DNA from: an uncultured Lachnospiraceae bacterium
Lineage (GTDB): Bacteria; Bacillota; Clostridia; Lachnospirales; Lachnospiraceae
Assembly (NCBI GenBank): GCA_947589055.1
Contig: CANPZL010000023.1
Location: 1 to 36,625, forward strand
Direction of reading: 5' to 3'
Length of the DNA stretch: 36,625 bases
The translations under genes and the position numbers were made by a program. Numbering within the stretch: position 1 is the first letter of the stretch; each line of letters opens with the position of its first letter. Shown here piece after piece: positions 15,557 to 24,388 of this stretch. The notes below the pieces were generated by a model. It made no database searches. It saw only the letters and a list, made by a program, of their open reading frames with translations, and was not told the origin of the DNA.

Positions 15557-17161
15557 ATGAAGCTTACGTTTATCGGAGCCGATCACGAGGTGACCGGAAG
15601 CTGTCATTTCCTAGAGATTGCCGGTAAAAAACTAACTGTTGACTGCGGTATGGAACAGGGGGCAGATATTTATGAAAATGTAGACTTGCCCTGTTCTGCC
15701 GCCGAGATTGACTATATCTTTCTGACACATGCCCACATTGATCACAGCGGGTATCTGCCGCTTTTGTATTCCCACGGTTTTCGCGGAACAGTTTTCGCAA
15801 CTAAGGCAACTGCCGACCTATGCCAGATCATGCTCCGGGACAGTGCGCACATACAGGAGATGGAAGCGGAATGGAAAAACAGAAAGGCACGTCGTTCCGG
15901 TGCTTCAGAAATTCTTCCTCTTTATACGATTCAAGATGCGGAAGCAGTAGTCCAGCACTTTCAGGCCCTGGACTATGATGCGATCGTGACGATCTGCGAT
16001 GGAATTCAGGTTCGTTTCTCCGATGTGGGGCATCTGCTTGGTTCCGCCAGCATTGAGCTATGGGCAACCGAAGAAGGAAAGACAGTCAAGCTTGCTTTTT
16101 CCGGCGATATTGGTAATATTAACCAGCCCCTGATTCGTGATCCTCAGTATCTGTCGGAGGCCGATTATGTTATCATGGAATCCACATACGGTGACCGCAG
16201 CCACGGGATCCTTCCGGATTATGTGGCGGAACTGTCACAGCTGATCCGGGAAACATTCCAAAAAGGCGGGAATGTGGTCATTCCTTCGTTTGCGGTCGGT
16301 CGTACACAGGAACTGCTATATTTTATTCGGGAAATCAAAATGAAAAATATGCTTCCGGAATTTCCGGATTTTGACGTCTATGTTGACAGCCCGCTTGCAG
16401 TGGAAGCGACCAATGTATTTAACCGTAACGTAGAAAGCTGCTTTGATGACGAAGCTCTTGCCCTAGTCAAACAGGGAATCAATCCCATCGCTTTCCCCGG
16501 TTTAAAGACCTCCGTAACCAGTGAAGAATCCAAAGCGATCAATTTCGATCCGAAACCAAAGGTTATCATATCCGCTTCCGGTATGTGTGAAGCCGGCAGA
16601 ATCCGCCACCATCTAAAGCATAATCTCTGGCGTCCGGAATGTACGATCCTGTTCGTAGGGTATCAGGCAAACGGAACCTTGGGACGTTCCATTCTGGAGG
16701 GCGCCACCGCTGTCAATCTGTTTGGTGAAACCATCGAGGTACAGGCCCGGATCAAACGGCTGGAAGGCATCAGCGGTCATGCAGATAAGGAACACTTAAT
16801 ACAATGGCTTCAAGCCATTTCTCCCAAACCAAAGACTGTGTTTGTGGTACACGGAGAGGATACTGTCTGTGACACCTTTGTTTCCTGTCTGAAAGAGGAA
16901 TACGGATATAATGCGGTTGCTCCCTATACCGGCGGCGCATTTGACTTATTATCTGCCACTTGGCTGGAGGAAGGCAACCGGTTACATAAAAAGACTTCCG
17001 CCGCCGCTAAAACCAATCGAGCCGCCACTATTTATCTGAAGCTGGTTGCGGCCGGTCAGCGTCTGCTTACAGTCATACGCAATAACGAAGGAGGAAGTAA
17101 TAAGGACTTGATCAAATTCACCGATCAGATCAATGCGCTCTGCGATAAATGGAGCCGATAA
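15557..17161 (+). CDS. MBL-fold / beta-CASP RNase-like metallohydrolase
   Basis: 534-residue metallo-beta-lactamase-fold protein with beta-CASP and RMMBL domains, the architecture of RNA-processing nucleases (CPSF73-like). Zinc motif THAHIDHSG (57-65), then GHLLGSASIEL, FSGDIGN, the beta-CASP region (VVIPSFAVGRTQELLY; ISASGMCEAGRIRHHL), ISGHADKEHLIQWL and VVHGED. Residues beyond about 470 form an extra C-terminal helical tail. I chose the ATG at 15557 after AAGGGGG: it gives MKLTFIGADHEVTGS, as in homologues, and the promoter lies inside the upstream open frame. It is not RNase J, which has a different N-terminus and more residues. Likely cytoplasmic; the substrate is unknown. Confidence 0.92.
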   Translation: MKLTFIGADHEVTGSCHFLEIAGKKLTVDCGMEQGADIYENVDLPCSAAEIDYIFLTHAHIDHSGYLPLLYSHGFRGTVFATKATADLCQIMLRDSAHIQEMEAEWKNRKARRSGASEILPLYTIQDAEAVVQHFQALDYDAIVTICDGIQVRFSDVGHLLGSASIELWATEEGKTVKLAFSGDIGNINQPLIRDPQYLSEADYVIMESTYGDRSHGILPDYVAELSQLIRETFQKGGNVVIPSFAVGRTQELLYFIREIKMKNMLPEFPDFDVYVDSPLAVEATNVFNRNVESCFDDEALALVKQGINPIAFPGLKTSVTSEESKAINFDPKPKVIISASGMCEAGRIRHHLKHNLWRPECTILFVGYQANGTLGRSILEGATAVNLFGETIEVQARIKRLEGISGHADKEHLIQWLQAISPKPKTVFVVHGEDTVCDTFVSCLKEEYGYNAVAPYTGGAFDLLSATWLEEGNRLHKKTSAAAKTNRAATIYLKLVAAGQRLLTVIRNNEGGSNKDLIKFTDQINALCDKWSR

Positions 17162-17233
17162 TTCACACGGACACGTTTCCATTTTTCTCCATCTGCATAC
17201 CATATTATTAACATTGTTTGTATCTTATGTCAG

Positions 17234-18217
17234 ATGAAGATGAATGCCCTAACACCGGAAGCGATTCTAGCCCCTAATCATATCCTTCATGCAGAATACG
17301 CCCATCACCGCCATATCTATGGGACAGGAGTGGGCGTCGCTGTTTTGGATACCGGTATCCAGCCCCGCTCTGATTTTTATGCTATCCCCAACTATCCTTT
17401 CCCCGTAAATCGGATTCAATTTTTTTATGATTTTGTAAATCAAAAACGGGAACCCTACGACGATTCCGGACATGGCACGCACATCTGCGGTAAAATCGGT
17501 TCCTCCGCATCGATTCTTCCCGGAGAATATTTAGGCATCGCTCCCGGCTGTAACTTTATCATCCTTAAGATATTAGATCAAAACGGAAATGCTCCGATCA
17601 GTACCTTTGTACGGGCATTACGGTGGCTGCGTCAAAACCATCGCACCTATAATATACGCATCGTAAATATTTCGATTGGTTCCAATCTAGGTTCCCGGCA
17701 ACGTGATAACAATCTTTTGATTCAGGAAGTAGAAGCACTCTGGGCGGAAGGTCTGGTAGTATGTGCTTCTGCCGGAAATAACGGTCCCAGTCCAAGCTCG
17801 ATTAGTTCTCCCGGCAACAGTTGCGAGGTCATCACTGTAGGAGCTTCGGATGATAATCTGCCTGCTGTGAAACAAAGCCTTCACCGTCCTTATTCCGGCC
17901 GAGGCCCCCTTCCCTGCGATCATGTAAAACCGGAGCTGGTTGCCCCCGGAAGCCATATCATCAGCTGTACAAACCATTCCTCCGGCTATGAAATCAAAAC
18001 GGGGACCTCCATGTCTACCGCCTTAGTCAGCGGTGCTATTGCTCTTTTGCTGGAACAGGAACCCTATCTGAGCAATCAGGAAGTAAAAAACCGCCTGCAC
18101 AGTTGTGCAAGGCGGTTGAATCTACCACATTTTCAACAGGGCTGGGGATTACCGGATATATCCCGCCTGTTGAAAGAAAATCCCTTTTCACCAGCATATT
18201 TTAACTCTCATCGCTGA
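17234..18217 (+). CDS. S8 (subtilisin-family) serine peptidase, intracellular type
   Basis: 327-residue subtilase with a complete catalytic triad: D39 (VAVLDTGI), H80 ([10 protein letters not shown]) and S259 ([12 protein letters not shown]), with the oxyanion Asn in SAGNNGP. There is no signal peptide and no long prodomain, only about 30 residues before the protease core, so it resembles intracellular AprX-type enzymes. No clear SD precedes the ATG; a second ATG two codons on is equally possible. It starts 72 nt after the MBL gene and may be read through from it. Its last 10 bp overlap the convergent hydratase gene, and codons near residues 285-295 also encode that operon's probable terminator hairpin on the other strand. 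Confidence 0.92.
   Translation: MKMNALTPEAILAPNHILHAEYAHHRHIYGTGVGVAVLDTGIQPRSDFYAIPNYPFPVNRIQFFYDFVNQKREPYDDSGHGTHICGKIGSSASILPGEYLGIAPGCNFIILKILDQNGNAPISTFVRALRWLRQNHRTYNIRIVNISIGSNLGSRQRDNNLLIQEVEALWAEGLVVCASAGNNGPSPSSISSPGNSCEVITVGASDDNLPAVKQSLHRPYSGRGPLPCDHVKPELVAPGSHIISCTNHSSGYEIKTGTSMSTALVSGAIALLLEQEPYLSNQEVKNRLHSCARRLNLPHFQQGWGLPDISRLLKENPFSPAYFNSHR
18085..18117 (-). terminator. Strong intrinsic terminator of the leuB-hydratase operon, inside the S8 gene
   Basis: Read on the minus strand, AACCGCC-T-TGCAC / AACT / GTGCA-GGCGGTT forms a 12-bp GC-rich stem with one bulged T, followed directly by TTTT. It lies about 90 nt past the hydratase stop codon, entirely within the coding sequence of the convergent subtilase. 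By eye it is the strongest hairpin-plus-U-tract at the end of the long minus-strand operon. Confidence 0.78.
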
Positions 18218-20496
18218 TCACGATTAAAGTTGATCAGACACCCCTTTTGAATGATTTCCCGCTCATTGTCCGTCAACTGGCCAAGACTTACGGTAAATTC
18301 CTTCATTTCTTTATTTACCACATATGCTTTGATCTCTTCTGTCTTACGGATCAATGCTTCCTTGATATTGGGAATAAACAGGTAGTCCCCATTTGCAAAT
18401 GGAAGCTCTTCTTGAATCACAAAGGGGAGCATTCCCCAGTTGATCAGGTTCGAACGATACCGTTTTGTAGCATATTCTCTGGCGATATTTGCCCAGCCTC
18501 CCAGTACCTTCTGACAAGAAGCCGCCTGTTCTCTGGCAGAACCATCTCCCGGCTTTACAGCAAATATGGTGCTTCCTATCCCTACCGTTTTTCTGGAAAT
18601 TGAATAATGCTTTTTAATCTCCTCCATAATCGGTGTTAATTCCGGTACTGCACTGCAAGGGCAGGTATCAGCTTCGATTGCCTTTTGTGCCTTTTGGATT
18701 TCTTTTGCCCGTCCTACATATTCCGGATCCTTTCGTGACAATGTAAACTCTGCCAGCCCCAATGGATTTGAACGATAGGAAGAGGTCTCGCCGGAGGGTA
18801 TCAATTCATCAGTCGTAGTAACCGGATCGTGAATTTCGGAAACCACCTTTAAGATCAAATGCTCCGGCAATGGCGGCATGGCAGGCCAGTCCTTGATGTT
18901 CGGCCCGAATTTCAATTCCACCGAAGGATCCGGCTTGCCAATTCCATTATAGACCCGATTTTCATAAATACGCTTATCAAAGAAATAGCTTCGTTTCGTA
19001 TATGTAACATCCATATCCGTAGCTGCTGTCAGATAGCCCTTATTTGCCGCTGTTGCCGCAATCGAACGGGCATCCATCAAAGCAACGGAAGAAATCTGTC
19101 CATTCTGAATCTTAGAGCCTTCCCGATTCGGGAAGTTTCTGGTGGAATGCCGGATACTGAATGCATTATTGGCCGGCGTATCCCCCGCACCAAAGCAAGG
19201 GCCGCAAAATGCAGTCTTTACAACCGTTCCGGTTCCTATCAGTTCAGCCAGCACACCGTTTTTCGCCAACTCCATATAAATAGGCGTACTTGCCGGATAA
19301 ACACTAAGGGTAAATTCATCCGCTCCAATCGATGTACCCTTTAAAATGTCCGCAGCTTCACAGATATTTTCAAATCCACCGCCGGCACAACCGGCAATGA
19401 TGCCCTGTTCTACATAAAGTCTGCCATTCCGTACCTTATCCTTAAGCGTAAACTCAACCTTACCGTCCAGACTAACCAAAGCCCGTTTTTCGCAATCATC
19501 TAAAATATCCAGCAGATTTGCGTTTAATTCCTCAATCGTATAAACGTTGCTTGGATGGAACGGCATAGCGATCATAGGCTTTATCGCCGATAAATCCACC
19601 CGGACGACTCCTTCATAATATGCGACATCGCCCGGCGCTAACTCTGCATAATCCTCTGATCTTCCATGTATCTCATAAAACTCCCGAATCTTATCATCGG
19701 TTTTCCAAATGGAAGAAAGACAGGTGGTCTCGGTCGTCATAACATCAATCCCGATCCGATAATCAGCGCTTAGGGTTTCCACACCGGGGCCAACGAATTC
19801 CATGACTTTATTTTTTACATACCCACAACCAAAGGTTGCACCGATAATGGCAAGTGCAACATCCTGAGGTCCAACCCCTTTCTGGGGACTTCCCTCCAGA
19901 TAAACAGCGATTACTCCCGGCATATCCACATCATAAGTTTTTGACAAAAGCTGTTTTACCAGCTCGCCGCCGCCCTCTCCGATCGCCATGGTACCCAAAG
20001 CTCCATACCGGGTATGACTGTCAGAACCTAAAATCATTTTTCCACCCTCTGCCAGCATTTCTCTGGCAAACTGATGGATAACTGCCTGATGAGGCGGTAC
20101 ATACATTCCGCCATACCGCTTTGCACAGGACAATCCAAACATATGATCGTCCTCATTGATTGTTCCGCCGACTGCACACAATGAATTATGACAGTTTGTC
20201 AATACATATGGTATCGGGAATTCCTCTAAGCCAGACGCTCTTGCTGTCTGTATAATTCCTACAAAGGTAATATCATGAGAGGTCAGCTTATCAAATTTCA
20301 GTTGCAGTTTCTTATCGTTTCCTGAGGTATTATGTGCTTGTAAAATACCATATGCAATGGTATTTTTTGCCGCATCTTCCCTTGTCGGCACCTTGTCACC
20401 TAACTTACTTTTCAAAGTTGGCTCCTGATCCGCCCCGTCCGGAATCAATTCTGTTCCGTTTAAGAGATAGGCACCGCCTTCATATAATGTAACCAT
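18208..20496 (-). CDS. Aconitase-family hydratase (large, YbhJ-like)
   Basis: [4Fe-4S] hydratase of the aconitase superfamily, 762 residues from the ATG placed 8 nt after GGAGG (an ATG two codons upstream is only 2 nt from it). The three cluster cysteines are present: one in [12 protein letters not shown] and two in [29 protein letters not shown] and the C-terminal swivel domain ([11 protein letters not shown]) are also intact. The length and the sequence remind me of the uncharacterised E. coli YbhJ-type 'putative hydratase' branch rather than the roughly 640-residue clostridial aconitase, so the substrate (citrate/isocitrate or another) is not certain. Last gene of the leuB-led operon, 19 nt after the DUF4190 gene. 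It converges on, and overlaps by 10 bp, the S8 gene. Confidence 0.88.
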   Translation of the reverse strand: MVTLYEGGAYLLNGTELIPDGADQEPTLKSKLGDKVPTREDAAKNTIAYGILQAHNTSGNDKKLQLKFDKLTSHDITFVGIIQTARASGLEEFPIPYVLTNCHNSLCAVGGTINEDDHMFGLSCAKRYGGMYVPPHQAVIHQFAREMLAEGGKMILGSDSHTRYGALGTMAIGEGGGELVKQLLSKTYDVDMPGVIAVYLEGSPQKGVGPQDVALAIIGATFGCGYVKNKVMEFVGPGVETLSADYRIGIDVMTTETTCLSSIWKTDDKIREFYEIHGRSEDYAELAPGDVAYYEGVVRVDLSAIKPMIAMPFHPSNVYTIEELNANLLDILDDCEKRALVSLDGKVEFTLKDKVRNGRLYVEQGIIAGCAGGGFENICEAADILKGTSIGADEFTLSVYPASTPIYMELAKNGVLAELIGTGTVVKTAFCGPCFGAGDTPANNAFSIRHSTRNFPNREGSKIQNGQISSVALMDARSIAATAANKGYLTAATDMDVTYTKRSYFFDKRIYENRVYNGIGKPDPSVELKFGPNIKDWPAMPPLPEHLILKVVSEIHDPVTTTDELIPSGETSSYRSNPLGLAEFTLSRKDPEYVGRAKEIQKAQKAIEADTCPCSAVPELTPIMEEIKKHYSISRKTVGIGSTIFAVKPGDGSAREQAASCQKVLGGWANIAREYATKRYRSNLINWGMLPFVIQEELPFANGDYLFIPNIKEALIRKTEEIKAYVVNKEMKEFTVSLGQLTDNEREIIQKGCLINFNRDQR
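18214..18237 (+). terminator. Possible weak terminator spanning the S8 stop codon
   Basis: Perfect 7-bp inverted repeat CTGATCA/TGATCAG with a 10-nt loop, overlapping the S8 stop codon and the last codons of the hydratase. A short CCCCTTTT follows 5 nt later on the plus strand. The T-run is poor, so the assignment is tentative. Confidence 0.3.
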
Positions 20497-20515
20497 TTTC
20501 ATATCCTCCTCGCTA

Positions 20516-20935
20516 CTAATCTGAAACTGTAGAGATCACGCCTAATATAATCAAAAGAACGGAACATACCAGTGCAAGAATATTTAAAACCAATCCGGCT
20601 ATGGCCATTCCTTTTTTATTCGATTGTTTTCCGGTGTTTGCACTTGCAATTCCCCAAATGGCAAAAATAATAAATAATCCACCATATAAAAAGCTGCCGC
20701 CTAAGATTGCACTGCACAGCATTCCAAGATTTAACACGTTTAAGATAATACCGATGACTAAGCTGGTAACTGCTTTCTTTCCGTTAGCTTCCTCTATCGG
20801 TATCATATTGTTTGGTGTTGGATTCGTCTGCATCTGCGGCTGTCCTATGAGCGGTTCCGTAGGTGGTTCTGCCGATGACTGCATCGGCGGCGTTTTATCA
20901 ATATCATTTTCTTTTTGAAATTGATTGTTATCCAT
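20516..20935 (-). CDS. DUF4190-type small membrane protein
   Basis: 139 residues: a Pro/Gln/Glu/Thr-rich hydrophilic N-terminal 50 residues, then three hydrophobic segments (about 55-75, 77-98, 110-135). The repeated [17 protein letters not shown] and [18 protein letters not shown] pattern, with an intervening GKQSNKKG loop, is typical of DUF4190 proteins. Function unknown. The SD GGAGGAGG precedes the ATG. It sits between asd and the hydratase with short gaps (37 and 19 nt), so it is part of the operon although it has no obvious role in amino acid synthesis. Confidence 0.78.
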   Translation of the reverse strand: MDNNQFQKENDIDKTPPMQSSAEPPTEPLIGQPQMQTNPTPNNMIPIEEANGKKAVTSLVIGIILNVLNLGMLCSAILGGSFLYGGLFIIFAIWGIASANTGKQSNKKGMAIAGLVLNILALVCSVLLIILGVISTVSD

Positions 20936-20972
20936 TGGCCTCCTCCATATTTACCGTTTTATCACATGGTAC

Positions 20973-22061
20973 TTATTTTTTTGTGATATATCCCTTTGCC
21001 TTCAACAATTCGGCACATAAAATCGCTCCGCCTGCCGCACCACGAACTGTATTATGCGATAACCCGACAAATTTATAGTCGAATATGGAATCTTCCCGTA
21101 AACGACCGATTGAGATTCCCATACCATTTTCATAATCCACATCCAAAGTCACCTGTGGACGGTTATCGTCTTCCAGATATTGTATAAACTGTTTAGGTGC
21201 ACTTGGCAGCTTTAATGCCTGCGGTTCTCCGCTAAAGGTTACCATTTTCTGAATCAATTCTTCTTTTGAAGGCTTTTTCTTAAAATTGACAAATACGGCT
21301 GCAGTATGTCCGTTTAATACAGGAACCCGGATACATTGACTGGTGATTCTCGGCCCGTTCACACATGTTTCAATCTTTCCGTCTTTGATCGCTCCCCAAA
21401 GGCGCAGCGGCTCCTGTTCGGATTTTTCTTCCTCACCGCCAATATAGGGAATTACATTCCCCACCATTTCCGGCCAATCCTGAAATGTTTTTCCTGCACC
21501 TGAAATGGCCTGATAAGTTGTTACCACTACTTCCTGTGGTTCAAATTCTTTCCATGCGGTTAAAACCGGCGCATAGCTTTGAATAGAGCAATTCGGTTTT
21601 ACTGCGATGAAGCCTTTTTTCGTTCCAAGACGTTTTCTTTGATATTCGATCACTGCCGCATGCTCCGGATTGATCTCCGGCACCATCATGGGCACATCCG
21701 GCGTCCAGCGATGGGCGCTGTTATTGGAAACGACCGGGGTTTCCGTTTTTGCGTATGCTTCTTCAATGGCCCTAATCTCTTCTTTTGACATATCCACTGC
21801 ACTAAAAACAAAATCAACGGTTGAAGCTACTTTCTCTACTTCATTTACATTATGTACGATTATCCTTTTAACAGCTTCCGGCATGGGTGTATCCATTTTC
21901 CATCTGCCGCCTACCGCTTCTTCATAGGTTTTCCCTGCACTTCTTGGACTTGCCGCTATGGTCGTCACTTCAAACCACGGATGCTTCTCCAACAAAGCAA
22001 TAAACCGCTGTCCTACCATTCCGGTACCGCCTAAGATTCCAACCCGTAACTTTTCGCTCAT
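20973..22061 (-). CDS. asd: Aspartate-semialdehyde dehydrogenase
   Basis: Reduces aspartyl phosphate to aspartate semialdehyde, the branch to lysine/diaminopimelate, threonine and methionine, and hence isoleucine. 362 residues; the sequence is the archaeal/fungal-type subfamily (longer, with GLSHNTVRGAAGGAI near the end). NADP-binding GGTGMVGQ (11-18), catalytic Cys158 in VKPNCSIQ and His252 in VLNGHTA are present. The SD AGGAG precedes the ATG. It starts 29 nt after serA in the same operon; its product feeds threonine and so the isoleucine arm of ilvBD. Confidence 0.96.
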   Translation of the reverse strand: MSEKLRVGILGGTGMVGQRFIALLEKHPWFEVTTIAASPRSAGKTYEEAVGGRWKMDTPMPEAVKRIIVHNVNEVEKVASTVDFVFSAVDMSKEEIRAIEEAYAKTETPVVSNNSAHRWTPDVPMMVPEINPEHAAVIEYQRKRLGTKKGFIAVKPNCSIQSYAPVLTAWKEFEPQEVVVTTYQAISGAGKTFQDWPEMVGNVIPYIGGEEEKSEQEPLRLWGAIKDGKIETCVNGPRITSQCIRVPVLNGHTAAVFVNFKKKPSKEELIQKMVTFSGEPQALKLPSAPKQFIQYLEDDNRPQVTLDVDYENGMGISIGRLREDSIFDYKFVGLSHNTVRGAAGGAILCAELLKAKGYITKK

Positions 22062-22090
22062 CTTTGTTCTCCTATTTTATATCCGTTTCT

Positions 22091-23254
22091 TTATTTGATT
22101 ACCCGTACCTTCACAACGCCTTCGATCTGACTTAATGCTTCCACGATTTCTTCAGAAATTACCTCTGATACATCTAACATAGAATATGCCCAATCTCCCT
22201 TTGATTTACTGATCATATCCGAAATATTGATGCCCTTTGAGGCAAATACTCCTGTAAACCGGGTCAGCATATCCGGTATATTTTTATGATTGATCGCTAC
22301 CCGTGCCGCATTGGTACAAACGCCCATATCACAGGCCGGATAATTAACGGAATTCTTAATATTACCATTATCTATATAGTCTACAATCTGTCTGACTGCC
22401 ATTACAGCGCAATTATCTTCCGATTCCTCTGTAGAGGCTCCTAAATGCGGAAGGGTAATCACTCCCTGAACGCCTGCGATTGCAGAGTTCGGAAAATCTG
22501 TTACATAACAGCTTACCTTGCCAGAAGAAAGCGCCGCTTTTATATCTTCATCCTTTACCAATATATCTCTTGCAAAATTCAGGATCTTCACACCGTCCTT
22601 CATCTTGTCGAATGCATCCTGATTCAACATTCCCTTCGTGCTGTCCATAGCCGGAACATGGATCGTGATATAGTCGCATTCTTTATAAATATCTTCCACA
22701 TTTGAGATATGCTTAACCTGACGGGACAGATTCCATGCCGCATCAACAGATACATAGGGATCATAACCATATACATCCATACCTAAACGGACTGCAACAT
22801 TTGCCACTTTAGCCCCAATCGCCCCCAAACCGATCACACCCAGCTTCTTACCTAGGATTTCATTTCCGGCAAAGGCGGATTTCTTTTTTTCAACGGACTT
22901 GGCAAGTTCCGGATCCCCTTTGTTTTCCTGTACCCAGTTATAGCCTCCGATCAAATCCCGTGAAGCAAGCAGAAGACCCGCGATTACGATCTCCTTTACA
23001 CCATTGGCATTTGCCCCCGGCGTATTAAAGACTACGATGCCTTGTTCTGCACATTTGTCCAGCGGAATATTATTAACCCCTGCCCCTGCTCTGGCAATGG
23101 CCTTACATGTATCCGGCAGCTCCAGTTCATGCATGGATGCACTGCGAACCAATACCACATCTGCATCTGCCAGTTCCTCTACCACCTGATAATCGTTTGG
23201 CAAAAGCTCCATACCGCAGGCAGCGATAGGATTTAAACATTTTACTTTCGACAT
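22091..23254 (-). CDS. serA: D-3-phosphoglycerate dehydrogenase
   Basis: First step of serine synthesis, oxidising 3-phosphoglycerate to phosphohydroxypyruvate with NAD. 387 residues: an N-terminal substrate-binding half, Rossmann motif GLGAIG (142-147), catalytic Arg229 (NFARD) and His270 (LPHLGAST), and a C-terminal ACT domain (about 315-387; FTGVFASKGINISDM) that may bind serine for feedback control. The segment where most relatives have the His-pairing Glu (DVFxxEP) reads DFPNSAI here. The SD AAGGAG precedes the ATG. It is 21 nt downstream of serC, so the first two steps of serine synthesis are co-transcribed. Confidence 0.96.
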   Translation of the reverse strand: MSKVKCLNPIAACGMELLPNDYQVVEELADADVVLVRSASMHELELPDTCKAIARAGAGVNNIPLDKCAEQGIVVFNTPGANANGVKEIVIAGLLLASRDLIGGYNWVQENKGDPELAKSVEKKKSAFAGNEILGKKLGVIGLGAIGAKVANVAVRLGMDVYGYDPYVSVDAAWNLSRQVKHISNVEDIYKECDYITIHVPAMDSTKGMLNQDAFDKMKDGVKILNFARDILVKDEDIKAALSSGKVSCYVTDFPNSAIAGVQGVITLPHLGASTEESEDNCAVMAVRQIVDYIDNGNIKNSVNYPACDMGVCTNAARVAINHKNIPDMLTRFTGVFASKGINISDMISKSKGDWAYSMLDVSEVISEEIVEALSQIEGVVKVRVIK

Positions 23255-23275
23255 TTTCTTTCTCCTTTTGTTGTG

Positions 23276-24358
23276 TTATTCATGCTTTGCTTCGAATTTT
23301 TTCATAAAATCTACCAGTTTTTCTACCCCTTCAATCGGCATAGCGTTATAAATACTTGCACGCATACCACCGACACTCCGGTGTCCCTTTAAATTCACAA
23401 AGCCTGCTGCTGTTGCTTCTTTTACAAATTCTGCATCCAATTCATCCTTTCCGGTAACAAATGGAACATTCATGAGCGAACGGTCCTTTTTCTCAACCGT
23501 TCCCTGAAACAACCGGCTGTTATCCAAAAAGTCATACAAGATAGCCGCCTTCTTCTCATTGTGGATTTTCATAGCCTCCAATCCACCCATTTCCTTTACC
23601 CATTTAAAGACCTTTCCACAAATATAGATACCGTAGCAAGGCGGTGTATTATACAGAGAATCCGCATCCGCCTGTGTCTTATACTTTAACATAGTCGGAG
23701 TTCCTTCCAAAACATCATCTCGGATCAGATCCTCTCGAATAATAACCACTACCACACCAGCCGGCCCAACATTCTTTTGTACTCCAAAATATATTAGTCC
23801 ATACTCTGAAACATTTACCGGCTGTGATAAAATATCAGAAGACATATCCGCTACCAAAAGCTTTCCTTTTGTATTCGGAAGCGTATGATATGCAGTTCCG
23901 TAGATCGTATTATTATGACAAATGTATACATAATCCGCATTTTCTGAAATCGGCAGATCCGAACAATCCGGTATATAGGAAAATGTTTTATCCGCAGAAG
24001 ATGCGATGGCATTTGCCGTACCATATTTCTTGGCTTCTTCATATGCTTTTTTTGCCCACTGGCCGGTTATGATATAATCCGCTACCCGGTTTTTCATCAG
24101 ATTCATAGGAATCGCTGCAAATTGCTGGGAAGCACCTCCCTGAAGAAACAGTACCTTATAATTATCCGGTATTTTCATCAACTCCCGCAAATCCTTTTCT
24201 GCTGTCTGAATGATTTCTTCAAATGCCTTTGAGCGGTGGCTCATTTCCATTACGCTCATGCCGGTACCATTATAGTCTAACATTTCCTCTGCTGCTGCCT
24301 TCAGCACAACCTCCGGTAAAACGGATGGGCCTGCTGAAAAATTATATACTCTTGCCAT
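23276..24358 (-). CDS. serC: Phosphoserine aminotransferase
   Basis: PLP enzyme converting phosphohydroxypyruvate and glutamate to phosphoserine and 2-oxoglutarate. 360 residues, normal length. VYNFSAGPSVLPEVVLK at the N-terminus, the cofactor-phosphate motif QGGASQQFAAIPMNL (73-87), PLP lysine K195 in YFGVQKNVGPAG and GHRSVGGMRASIYNAM near the end are all characteristic. The SD GGAGG precedes the ATG by 7 nt. It lies between ilvB (30 nt upstream) and serA (21 nt downstream). Confidence 0.97.
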   Translation of the reverse strand: MARVYNFSAGPSVLPEVVLKAAAEEMLDYNGTGMSVMEMSHRSKAFEEIIQTAEKDLRELMKIPDNYKVLFLQGGASQQFAAIPMNLMKNRVADYIITGQWAKKAYEEAKKYGTANAIASSADKTFSYIPDCSDLPISENADYVYICHNNTIYGTAYHTLPNTKGKLLVADMSSDILSQPVNVSEYGLIYFGVQKNVGPAGVVVVIIREDLIRDDVLEGTPTMLKYKTQADADSLYNTPPCYGIYICGKVFKWVKEMGGLEAMKIHNEKKAAILYDFLDNSRLFQGTVEKKDRSLMNVPFVTGKDELDAEFVKEATAAGFVNLKGHRSVGGMRASIYNAMPIEGVEKLVDFMKKFEAKHE

Positions 24359-24388
24359 GTTTTATCCTCCTACTCTTTATCCGTCTTT

